Shown: in pieces, positions 17,505 through 26,580 of the stretch
How positions within the stretch are numbered: position 1 is the first letter of the stretch
Layout: each line of letters begins with the position of its first letter
Assembly: GCA_043228905.1 (NCBI GenBank)
Contig: JBHGNT010000021.1
Location: 7,564,001-7,628,000 of the forward strand
Direction: 5' to 3'
From: Azolla caroliniana
Lineage: Eukaryota > Polypodiophyta
Length of the DNA: 64,000 nt
The notes under the pieces: model-generated
Databases searched by the model: none
What the model was told of the DNA's origin: nothing
Seen by the model: only the letters and a program-made list of their open reading frames with translations
Made by a program: the position numbers and the translations under genes

Positions 17505-20500
17505 GTGATGCGAAAGATATATGTATTATATGACGGAAGATATACAACAGTAGTTAGAAGGCTTAAGACTGGCGTTGAACCGATTTGGTTCGAACTAATG
17601 CCTTGCGCCTCCTTTTATAGTGTCTTCAGGAATACTCCTGAAGTTTCTAGAATGTTCCAGAGAAATCTGGAATATACATCAATTTCCCAATAAAACCTAA
17701 ATGAAAATAATATCCTTCAAATTACAATTCATACCCTAATGGTAAAGTCTCGACCCGTGTAACAAAAGGTTATGGGTTCGAGTCTAGTTATGACACTATC
17801 CCCCCTTTAAAACGACGAGTTTCACGAGTCGTTTTGGATTGAGGACCCGGTTTCTCGGGATATCGTCGATGGAAGTCTTCTAGAAGAGCACAAGCATTGG
17901 TCACATTCTCGATCGGTTCCCAAGTACGCTCGCTGGGACTATATCCTAGCCAATCGACTAGATAGTAGAGCTTGTTGCGAACAATCTTGGAATCGAGGAT
18001 GGCAGCGACCTCATACTCAGGTCCATCTTCGAGCTCGATAGGAGGTGGAGGTTGTATAGTACGTCCTGGGATAGTGCTCTCGTGATAGGGTTCGAGGAGA
18101 GAACTATGAAACACCGGGTGTATCCGAAGTTGCGGAGGTAGCTCGAGACGAAAAGCGACATCATTAATCTTCCCGATAATACGGAAAGGACCTAATCGCC
18201 GATAATCCAACTTCTCACATGGGCGAGTAGTCTTGATGTGTCGTCGTAGCAGCCACACCCGATCTCCAATGTTAAAACTGGATGGAAGTCGATGACGATC
18301 TGCGTAGTCCTTGTGTGATTGTTGAGCTTGCTGGAGTTGAGTAGATAAATCCGCTTGTATCTTGCGCAACCGCTCCAAACGATCCTCCGCGCAAGGATTT
18401 GTGGACACTTCTGGGGTTTCAAGGACACACCACCGGGGATGATATCCCGTATAAGCGTAGAATGGCGTGACTTTAGTCGATGCGTGGATAGCGTTATTAT
18501 AGGCAAATTCGGCGAACTGAAGAATATCTGCCCAGTCATTCTGATGATAGTTGAGAAAGCACCGCAGATACTGCTCCAGTGTTTGATTTGTTCGTTCGGC
18601 TTGACCGTCGGTTTGTGGGTGGTAGCCGGAGGAGAGGTTACAAGTGACCTTCAGCATTTTAAAAAGGTGCTTCCAGAATTTTGACACAAACTGGGGTCCA
18701 CGATCGCTGATGATATTATCAGGGAGTCCATGATGCCGACATACTTCCCGCATGACAATTTCGGCGGTGTCTTCACTAGATATTTCTTTAGTACATGGTA
18801 AGAAATGAGCCATCTTCGTATATCGATCCACCACTGTGAGAATCGCACTGAATCCCTTAGAGACTGGAAGATCTGTAATGAAGTCAAGAGCAATGGATTG
18901 CCATGGCTTGCTCGGAATTGGTAATGGTTCTAATAAACCATATGGATGATGTCTTGGCATTTTCGCTCTGCAGCATGTATCGCAAGTCCGAACAAAATCT
19001 TCGACAAATTGTCGCATACGGGGCCACCAGAATGATCGTTGTACTAAATCTAATGTTTTAGTACTACCAAAATGTCCTGCTGTATATGTGTCATGGCAGT
19101 TTTGTACTACTCGAAGGCGGCAAGAACCATTAGGAACATACAAAAGTTCTTTAAAGAAGAGTAATCCATCACAGTATTTGAATTGCCGATAATCCGTACC
19201 TGGTGATTGTGATTGTGAACATGACGCTCGAGAGGGGTCAATTTGTGCTAGTATAGCTTGGGCGAAAGCGTCAGTCTTCAAGTCCTCACGTATAGTATTG
19301 GTAATGTCGGAATCCACGGGCATGTCAAAGACCTGTGCTGCTTGCAGTCGTGCTGGACCCAAGATTACTTGCTTCTGGTTATCGAAAGCTGGCTCACCGG
19401 GACGTGGTGTTAGATACGAACGCCGTGATAATGCATCTGCCTTCCCTTAGTGCTTCCCCGGACGATATGTAATTTTGAAGTCGAAGCGTGTGAGGAAGTG
19501 GGCCCACCGAGCTTGATGTCGATTCAGTACACGAGCATCTTGAAAGTAGGCAAGGTTCTTGTGGTCACTGAATACAGTGACCTGATGAGGAGATCCCTCC
19601 AGGAAATGCCTCCATTGCATAAAAGAATCAACTATTGCTAATAGCTCTTTATCATGAATTTCGTAGTTGATTTCGGCGGCGTCAAACTTACGGGAGTGGA
19701 AAGCCACAGGATGTAGCTTCTCGTCGTTACCCTGTTGTGACAGAATGCTCCCCAATGCGAAATCCGATGCATCAGCTTCGATAATGAATGGTTTTTCCGG
19801 ATCCACATGACCTAAAATTGGAGCTGATGTAAACGCCTTCTTAAGACTCTCGAAAGCCATGTCCGTCTCTTTAGACCAAATGAATGATTGTCCCTTCCTG
19901 GTGAGCTGTGTGAGAGGCAGCACAATTTTTGAGTAATTTTGTATGAACTTCCGGTAGAAATTTGCAAAGCCTAGGAAGCATTGCACATCCCGCACCGAAC
20001 GCGGAGTGTGCCATTCTATCACCGTTTTGACCTTGGCTGGGTCCATAGATATGCCTTCTGAGGAGATGACATAGCCGAGAAACTCCACTTGGTTGCACCC
20101 GAAACTACATTTCTCTAACTTTGCATACAGACCATGTTCTCGAAGTCGTTTTAGTACTAATAGTACATGAGAATCATGTTCTTCTTGGGTCTTTGAATAA
20201 ACCAGTAGATCATCCAAATATATGATCAAAAAATCATCCAAGAGATCTCGAAATATATCATTCGCCATGTGCTGGAAGACTGCCGGCGCATTAGTGAGTC
20301 CGAACGGCATGACCGTATACTCGAAGTGCCCATATCTGGTGCGAAACGCGGTCTTCCATTCATCTCCTGGTCGGATCCGTACGAGGTTATAGGCTCCTCG
20401 TAAGTCTATCTTCGTGAAGAACCTGGCACCGTTGATCCGTTCTAAAAGACTTGAGATAAGGGGAAGAGCATACCTATTTCTTACTGTGACCTTATTCAAG

Positions 20501-22759
20501 CCACGGTAATCTACAACGAGTCGAAGCGAGCCATCTTTTTTCTTGACGAAGAAAATGGGTGCGCCAGCTGGAGATTTCGAATGCCGAATGAAACCGTTCT
20601 CCAAATTCTCCTCTATATAGGCTCGAAGGACTTCTAGCTCGGTTGGTGACAAATTGTAGATCGGCCCCCATGGCGGCTCTTTTCCCGGTTGTAAGTCGAT
20701 GGCGCAGTCGTACGGCCGATGATGAGGAAGTGTGTTGGCTTGTACTTTATCGAACACATCAGCATACTGACGATACTTCTCGGGAAGTTGAACGGTGGAC
20801 TCCTCTTTGGTGGTGCTGGAGGGTTGTACTGATATTGCAAAGAGAAACATTTCCTCCTTGCGCCCTTCCTCACGCAACTGACGTAGCGAAATGGTTGCAA
20901 CCTTCTGGGTAGATCCTTGGGTTTGTCGCAACCGGATTTCCCTTGTCCTCCAATCTATGTCTGGGTCATGTAACTCGAACCATGGTAATCCTAAAACTAT
21001 GGGATGTTCTGGAATACTAATAATATTAAATGATACTACACATGTTAAGTTATCTAGGACAATATTAACGGGTTCCGACTCTTCTATGATATTACCAGAA
21101 GCAATGGGACGACCATCAATGACTACTACTGAGGCTGGACATGGGAGCTTTCTGAGAGATATCTGATGAGCTCGGGCAAAATTCCTATCCATGAAGCAAG
21201 AATTAGCTCCGGAATCTAGAAGGGCTAAGGTATGTACTGGAGGGGTACTTTTAGTACTAACTGCTACTTGGGCTACGAACACATCACTAACTTGCTTAGA
21301 GGGAATGGAACCACTAATGGGCTGCACAGATCTAGGGCTGTCCAACCAAACGGCTCCTATTTTGGCTGGACTTAGTCGTTTAACTCTTCTTCTAATTGGC
21401 TAAGGACATCAAATTTGTTTGCGAGATTCAGACTATTAGTACTATTAGGACTATTATGACTATGAGGATTATCAGAGATTCCTACTGAAATAGACTCGGG
21501 TTTAGTATAGTCAGAACTAACAATGACTTGGTTTACCTGCCTTCTTGGTCTATGGGGACAGTTTATCGCGATATGCCCTGGTCCACCGCAATAAAGGCAT
21601 AATCGGTTTGTTCGGCGTCGTTGCTTTTCCTCCTCCGATAGCGGCCCACGACGACGTGTAGTGTCAATTTCCATTGGAGTTGGAGTACTTACTGGAGGCG
21701 CATTATGTGACTCCCTTTGAAAGGGTTTCGCTACCACTGAGGCATAGGTAGGCTCGGATCTTGCCCTCGGCATCTGAAATTGTCGTTCCGAACGTCGCTC
21801 GAAGAGGCGGTTGTCACATCTGACCGCTCGACTGATTGCTTCTGTTAATGATTTTGGCTCTTCAGGGAAAGTCAAGAGTAAATCCTTGACATCGTTGCGT
21901 AGACCATAGCGGAACTGCTCCATCAATGCTTGATCATCCCAGGGGATATCGGCGGCGAGTAGGCGGAAATCTGCAGCATATGCGGAGGCTGGACGGTCAC
22001 CTTGGCGTAATCGCCGGATTTTGTTGATTGCAGTCCTTATGCTGTCAGTATCTCCAAAACATGCTTTAAACTCACTTATGAATTCTTCAAAATTATTTAG
22101 TACTGGAGATTCCTTTTCTAGTAGCGGAGCGAACCATGCTAATGCTGAGCCATTTAACAACGTGCCTACTAAACCCACTCGTGATGCATCGGTGGGATAT
22201 CGGGACGGATGCATTTGAATAACTAACCGTACCTGGTTAAGGAACCCTCTAAACTGCGATCGCGTTCCATCGAACTTCGTGGGAAGGCCAATCTTGGGTT
22301 CTTTATGAATCCCTTGTGCTCCGTGCCCTTGTTGTTGCATTGCTACGATGGTTGCTTCGAGTTGTTGCACGCGTAACGCAAGTTCCCCATGCTGTTGTTG
22401 CGTTTGCTGCTTTTCTAAGGAAATTTGCTGAAGATCCCCCAACAAGCGTTGATTTTCTTGTTCCAAAGCATGAAACTTCTCTTTCAAGCATTGAAATTCC
22501 GAGAAAACGGATTGATACTCTTCAGCGCTAACGGTGGCCATGGGATGAAGGAAAAGGGAAATAAGAGACTAGTAGGAAAGGAGGGAGACAGAAGGAAGAG
22601 GGAGACTAGTAGACCAAAATCGGTTCAAACTGTCAGGAACTCTATTAAGGCAGAGAAGGAATTAGTACTAAAAGAAGGATTAGTACTATTGTTGGGGAAT
22701 AGTACTAAGACAGAGAAGGATTAGTACTATGAGAGGTGTCGAACTTTGAGAGAAGGAAT

Positions 22760-22804
<45 letters not shown>

Positions 22805-25800
22805 GTGATGCGAAAGATATATGTATTATATGACGGAAGATATACAACAGTAGTTAGAAGGCTTAAGACTGGCGTTGAACCGATTTGGTTCGAACTAATG
22901 CCTTGCGCCTCCTTTTATAGTGTCTTCAGGAATACTCCTGAAGTTTCTAGAATGTTCCAGAGAAATCTGGAATATACATCAATTTCCCAATAAAACCTAA
23001 ATGAAAATAATATCCTTCAAATTACAATTCATACCCTAATGGTAAAGTCTCGACCCGTGTAACAAAAGGTTATGGGTTCGAGTCTAGTTATGACAATAGC
23101 TAATTAGCTGCTAGTAGCTAATTAGCTACTTTACACAACTATGGCAGTAGCTAATTAGTTACTAGGATAGCTAATTAGTTGCCAGTGGCTAATTAGCTAG
23201 TAGGATAGCTAATTAGCTTTTTTACACAACTATGGTACTAGCTAATTAGCTAGTACCATAGCTACTAGGATAGCTAATTAGCTAGTAGGATAGCTTATTA
23301 GCTACTTTACACAACTATGGTAGTAGCTAGGATAGCTAATTAGCTACTATGGTAACTAATTAGCTACTTTACTCAACTATGGTAGTAGCTAGGATAGCTA
23401 ATTAGCTACTTTACGCAACTATGGTAGTAGCTAGGATAGCTAATTAGCTACTTTACTAACTATGGTAGTAGCTAGGATAGCTAATTAGCTACTTTACTAA
23501 CTATGGTGGTAGCTAGGATAGCTAATTAGCTACTTTCTCAACTATGTAGTAGCTAGGATAGCTTATTAGCTACTAGGACAACTAATTAGCTGCCAGTAGC
23601 TAATTAGCTACTAGGATAGCTAATTAGCTGCCAGTAGCTAATTAGCTACTAGGATAGCTTATTAGCTACTTTACACAACTATGTCAGTAGCTAATTAGCT
23701 AGTAGGATAGCTAATTAGTTGCCAGTAGCTAATTAGCTACTAGGATAGCTAATTCGCTAGTAGGATAGCTAATTAGTTGCGAGTAGCTAATTAGCTAGTA
23801 GGATAGCTAATTAGCTTTTTTACACAACTATGGTACTAGCTAATTAGCTAGTACCATAGCTAATTAGCTACTAGGATAGCTTATTAGCTACTTTACACAA
23901 CTATGGCAGTAGCTAATTAGTTACTAGGATAACTAATTAGTTGCCAGTGGCTAATTAGCTAGTAGGATAGCTATTTAGCTTTTTTACAGAACTATGGTAC
24001 TAGCTAATTAGCTAGTACCATAGCTAATTAGCTACTAGGATAGCTAATTAGCTAGTAGCTCATTAGCTGCCAGTAGCTAATTAGCTAGTAGGATAGCTAA
24101 TTAGAAAAGACTAAGCTTATTAGCTACAGTATGGTATACCTGTTAGTTTTCTCCACTCATTTGGTAGAGTTGTACTGCAATCTCCCAAACAGAATGCAGC
24201 AATTCGACAGGCATGTTGAAAACAAAGCAGATGGTATGTGTGGTTGCATGGTTGTAGGTGAACCAACAAAGACGCAGTTTTGTCCTCCACACCTAACCCG
24301 CAAGCGATGCAACGTGCTTGAACTGTCAATAAATCATTTTCTGGTTCTACTTCATTTGGTAAGGGAGCAAGAATGTCCAGGTCCAAATCCTGTCTGGTCC
24401 TTACCATTCCCTCCACAAAATGTAGCTTCTTCTTAAGGCAGCTAACTACCTGTTCTTGATGAATGTATTGTTCCTTCAACGCAACAGAGAAATTTACCGA
24501 TTAATTATTCTTGTTGTTGAAAGATACACCAACTTTGCTCAGGAATCGTTAACTTACTTGAAGCTTATCCAAATTGTAATCTGCAACAGTATTTACACCT
24601 AGAAGGTCCAGGTTCATTGAAAGAACCTGGATCTCTATTTGCAGTTCTATTTTACGCTGGGGATCCAGTGGCCCCTCTAATTCAAGCTCCTGTTGCGCAA
24701 CCTATTCCAGATAATGCTTGATTAGCACATTTTACTCGTTATTTATAACACAATCACATACCAGCAAAACAATAGTTACCTGAATCTTATTTCTAATTGT
24801 TGTAATAGCAGAAGGAACTTTGCTCTCCATTGCAGAAGCCATTGTGGCTTTCTCTAAATCAGTCTTAAAAAATGTCAATGTCTCACAGGCTTCATGGACA
24901 TTTTTTAGCATATAGCTAACCAATGTCTCACCTGTATCATCGACATTGGCTTTCCTTGGGTGTCGGTGTGGTGTATGCCCCCGGTCTTGCTGGGAGTCGG
25001 CAGTTGCATCAACAGCTGCCATGCTCCAAAATCTGTCTATTTTTTGTGCCAAGGTCCCCATCTTTCGGCATCTTTTTACCGATGCCTCACCATAGACTCC
25101 CCAAGCTACCCTATACATTTCAGGGTCTCTAGATTCCTTCGTTGTTTTGCAGTACTCATATGCAAATGCTCTAGCAAATGAAACTGACAACTCATTGTTG
25201 ACTGGGATCTCCTGATGAACTTTCTGGTGCAGTCTCATGCAGTCATCGTACAAGTCGGCTCGTACATGCTTCAGCTTGACCTTGCCTTTGACTCTAGGCA
25301 CTGTATATACTGTCATCCAGTCTATATCACTGATCAATTTATCACTTAGGACAGCAGGGTCAACACCCTCGAGTGACAGACCATAGGTGTTGTGGAAGTC
25401 CTCCTTTGTCTCGCAAAATTTTGCGAAGTTTAGCACTCTCGTATACGGAAGAACGAGCCATCTGAAATATCATTTCAGAAATCAGAAATAGTGCAAAATC
25501 AGAATATGTGAGAATCAAAAACCCCAATCAACAACAACAAATATGGTGCAAAATCTTTAACTTAGCAAATCAGAAACCCTAATCATAATTTGTATTCAGA
25601 AATTTGAAATCAGAAACCCTAATCAAAATCTGTAATCAGAAGTTTGAAATCAGAAACCCTAATCAAAATCTGTAATCAGAAGTTTGTAACCAGAAACCTT
25701 ATTCAGAAATTCTAATCAGAAATTTATAATCAAAAACCCTAATCAGAAATTTCAATCAGAAACCCTAATCAAAAATTTCAATCACAAACCCTAATCAAAA

Positions 25801-26115
25801 ATCCTAAGCAGAAATTTATAAACAAAAACCCTATTCAGAAATTCTAATTTGTAATCAAAATTTGTAACCAGAAACCCTATTCAGAAATTCTAATCAGAAA
25901 TTTATAATCAAAAACCCTAATCAGAAATTTCAATCACAAACCCTAATCAGAAATTTCAATCACAAACCCTAATCAAAAATTCTAATAAGAAATTTATAAA
26001 CAAAAACCCTAATCAGAAATTTCAATCAGAAACCCCAATCATCACTAAAGACAGGATTAAACACAAAAAAAGTAATATAAACACACCTGTTGCTACTCCC
26101 CGATTTGCGAGACAT
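16038..26115 (-). CDS. Coiled-coil RING-H2-like protein of the giant element (5 exons, 574 aa)
   Basis: Exons on the minus strand are 26115-26087, 25461-24780, 24701-24558, 24473-24140 and 16573-16038. All junctions are GT-AG, phases agree and the total (1,725 bp) is a multiple of three. The first exon reads MSRKSGSSN. Residues 238-320 are heptad-like (ELQIEIQVLSMNLDLL, QVVSCLKKKLHFVEGMV). Residues 340-384 carry C-x2-C-x17-C-x-H-x2-H-x2-C followed by C-x3-C, close to a RING-H2 zinc finger with an irregular last pair; the core reads CIACG...PCNHTYHLLC. The tail is acidic, then basic (TRKRLKKGPRSGTRPVTRSR). Intron 4 (24139-16574) is 7.6 kb because it is an AGCTAATTAGCT array with a chromovirus inside. 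RING-H2 proteins are often ubiquitin ligases; that role here is inference. Confidence 0.72.
16598..17312. repeat. AGCTAATTAGCT array, left half of intron 4
   Basis: Palindrome units alternate with TACTTTACTCAACTATGGTA-like spacers, giving a longer composite period than in the transposase intron. The array continues at 23096 beyond the chromovirus, with which it was once contiguous. Confidence 0.95.
17308..17312. repeat. Target duplication ATAGC of the chromovirus, left copy
   Basis: ATAGC occurs at 17308-17312 and again at 23096-23100, directly outside the two LTRs. Confidence 0.93.
17313..17795 (-). repeat. 3' LTR of the chromovirus
   Basis: TGTCAGGAAC to GTTATGACA in window orientation, 483 bp. 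It contains a GA run at about 17444-17500 that is 18 bp longer than in the partner LTR. It lies downstream of the minus-strand genes. Confidence 0.95.
17734..17795 (+). repeat. tRNA-like segment at the LTR edge
   Basis: CCCTAATGGTAAAGTC and, 30 bases on, GGGTTCGAGTCT resemble the A and B boxes of a tRNA gene, on the strand opposite to the element's genes. The copy in the other LTR is at 23034-23095. No complete cloverleaf was found, so it is probably a tRNA- or SINE-derived piece. Confidence 0.45.
17788..21399 (-). CDS. Chromovirus Pol (protease-RT-RNase H-integrase-chromodomain), one premature stop
   Basis: The frame is open from 21399, in the -1 frame relative to Gag. In order it has the aspartic protease (LLDSGANSC), RT with YLDD near 20210, RNase H (IIEADASDFALGS), an in-frame TAA at 19447-19449 right after TYRPGKH, and integrase. 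Integrase has an H-H-C-C finger (HDTYTAGHFG, CDTCCRAK), the acidic residues in LDFITDLP and SDRGPQFVS, and the E of QAERTNQ. It ends in a chromodomain (YEVAAILDSK, YYLVDWLGYSPSERTWEP). The frame crosses the polypurine tract and stops a few codons inside the LTR at 17788. Apart from the one stop it is full length. Chromodomains of this family are thought to steer integration to modified histones. Confidence 0.93.
17796..17808 (-). promoter_or_regulatory. Polypurine tract of the chromovirus
   Basis: On the minus strand AAAGGGGGGATAG abuts the 3' LTR, as expected for the plus-strand primer of reverse transcription. The pol frame runs through it. Confidence 0.85.
21372..22541 (-). CDS. Chromovirus Gag (389 aa)
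   Basis: The N-terminus is a coiled coil with Q-rich stretches (residues 1-90). The capsid domain follows (FRGFLNQVRLVIQMHPSRYP, NGSALAWFAPLL, RQGDRPASAYAADFR). A CCHC knuckle CLYCGGPGHIAINC is at about residues 312-325. The stop at 21372-21374 overlaps the open pol frame by about 25 bases. The start ATG at 22541 lies 89 bases inside the 5' LTR edge. Confidence 0.93.
   Translation of the reverse strand: MATVSAEEYQSVFSEFQCLKEKFHALEQENQRLLGDLQQISLEKQQTQQQHGELALRVQQLEATIVAMQQQGHGAQGIHKEPKIGLPTKFDGTRSQFRGFLNQVRLVIQMHPSRYPTDASRVGLVGTLLNGSALAWFAPLLEKESPVLNNFEEFISEFKACFGDTDSIRTAINKIRRLRQGDRPASAYAADFRLLAADIPWDDQALMEQFRYGLRNDVKDLLLTFPEEPKSLTEAISRAVRCDNRLFERRSERQFQMPRARSEPTYASVVAKPFQRESHNAPPVSTPTPMEIDTTRRRGPLSEEEKQRRRTNRLCLYCGGPGHIAINCPHRPRRQVNQVIVSSDYTKPESISVGISDNPHSHNSPNSTNSLNLANKFDVLSQLEEELND
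21378..21384 (-). promoter_or_regulatory. Candidate -1 ribosomal frameshift site between gag and pol
   Basis: On the coding strand G TTA AAC is read in the Gag frame one codon before the Gag stop. It fits the X XXY YYZ pattern and lies in the short overlap with the -1 pol frame, so slippage here would give Gag-Pol. A downstream structure was not tested. Confidence 0.65.
22631..23095 (-). repeat. 5' LTR of the chromovirus
   Basis: 465 bp, same ends as 17313-17795, with a shorter GA run at about 22762-22800. ATAGC at 23096-23100 is the right target duplication. The usual TGG-initiated primer binding site was not seen next to it; GTTTGAACCGATTTTGG adjoins instead. Confidence 0.93.
23101..24127. 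repeat. AGCTAATTAGCT array, right half of intron 4
   Basis: Continuation of the array at 16598-17312 with the same palindrome and spacers (TACTTTACACAACTATGG, TTGCCAGT). It runs up to the 3' end of exon 4 of the RING-like gene. Confidence 0.95.
25490..26045. repeat. Degenerate AAACCCTAATCAGAAATTT repeats in intron 1
   Basis: About twenty imperfect units of 19-20 bp (AAACCCTAATCAGAAATTT and variants) fill intron 1 of the RING-like gene. Each carries AAACCCTAA, the plant telo-box, close to the probable promoter of that gene. It may be regulatory or a simple-sequence expansion. Confidence 0.8.
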
Positions 26116-26569
26116 CCTTGTATGGGACTCCAAGGACTTCGCCCTATTCGATTTTGGGGAAATATGAATCGGCACCAAAGTTCAGACAGTAGTCAAAAAG
26201 AAAAAACAAATGTTTGGGGTTTCTGTAACTGAAACATACCTGGACGATGATCGAGCGGGTTCTGTGTTGTAGCTCTCAATCTGCAATGTCGATTTTTTGC
26301 TGTTGCGGGAGCTACGTCTGCGTTCGTGCTCTGAGTACTCCATCTGCGTTCAAAATCAGACTTAGGCTAAACAGGAAATTGATGACATTGAAGTCGACCT
26401 TAGATGATGGTGATATTCCCCAAGTTCCACTACGTCTGAAAGAGAAGTTCAAATATTTGAGTTTTTTCATAAATTAGTTTTTCAAATATTTGATTTTCCC
26501 ACAAAAAAGACTAGCTAAACAAATAGCTAATTAGCTATGGCCATTTTAGTAGCTAATTAGCTATAATAG
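26116..26569. other. Right end of the giant element upstream of the RING-like gene
   Basis: No coding sequence is supported here. The stretch should hold the promoter and 5' leader of the minus-strand gene. AGCTAATTAGCT units appear at about 26526-26562, next to the terminal repeat. Confidence 0.5.
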
Positions 26570-26580
26570 TGTTTCCACTC
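26570..26580 (-). repeat. Right terminal inverted repeat
   Basis: TGTTTCCACTC is the exact reverse complement of the first 11 bases of the element. GCATGC at 26581-26586 is the right target duplication. Confidence 0.8.

Larger units (their letters stand above)
17313..23095 (-). mobile_element. Chromovirus (Ty3/gypsy with chromodomain), nearly intact
   Basis: A 5.8-kb element with LTRs of 483 and 465 bp. They look identical except for the length of a GA run, and are flanked by ATAGC. It encodes, on the minus strand, Gag with a zinc knuckle, then protease, RT, RNase H, integrase and a C-terminal chromodomain. One in-frame stop in pol (19447-19449) is the only visible lesion, so insertion was very recent. 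It sits in the palindrome array of an intron of the giant element. Confidence 0.95.
3235..26580. mobile_element. Giant TIR DNA transposon with three genes
   Basis: This 23,346-bp segment interrupts gypsy-A between protease and reverse transcriptase. Its first 11 bases, GAGTGGAAACA, are the exact reverse complement of its last 11, and a 6-bp near-duplication flanks it. Inside are a transposase-like gene (4563-8871, +), an ORF at 14812-15864 (-), a five-exon RING-like gene (16038-26115, -) and arrays built on AGCTAATTAGCT. Two LTR elements (8893-14480 and 17313-23095) inserted later, each with its own 5-bp duplication. Removing them and one copy of each duplication leaves about 12.0 kb. The superfamily is not assigned. 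A 6-bp duplication does not fit TTAA-specific Kolobok/piggyBac or 8-bp hAT elements. Confidence 0.85.

Noticed and set aside
17502-17693. 63-codon ORF, repeated at 22802-22993
   Set aside because: Lies inside both LTRs of the chromovirus, antisense to its genes; no protein similarity.
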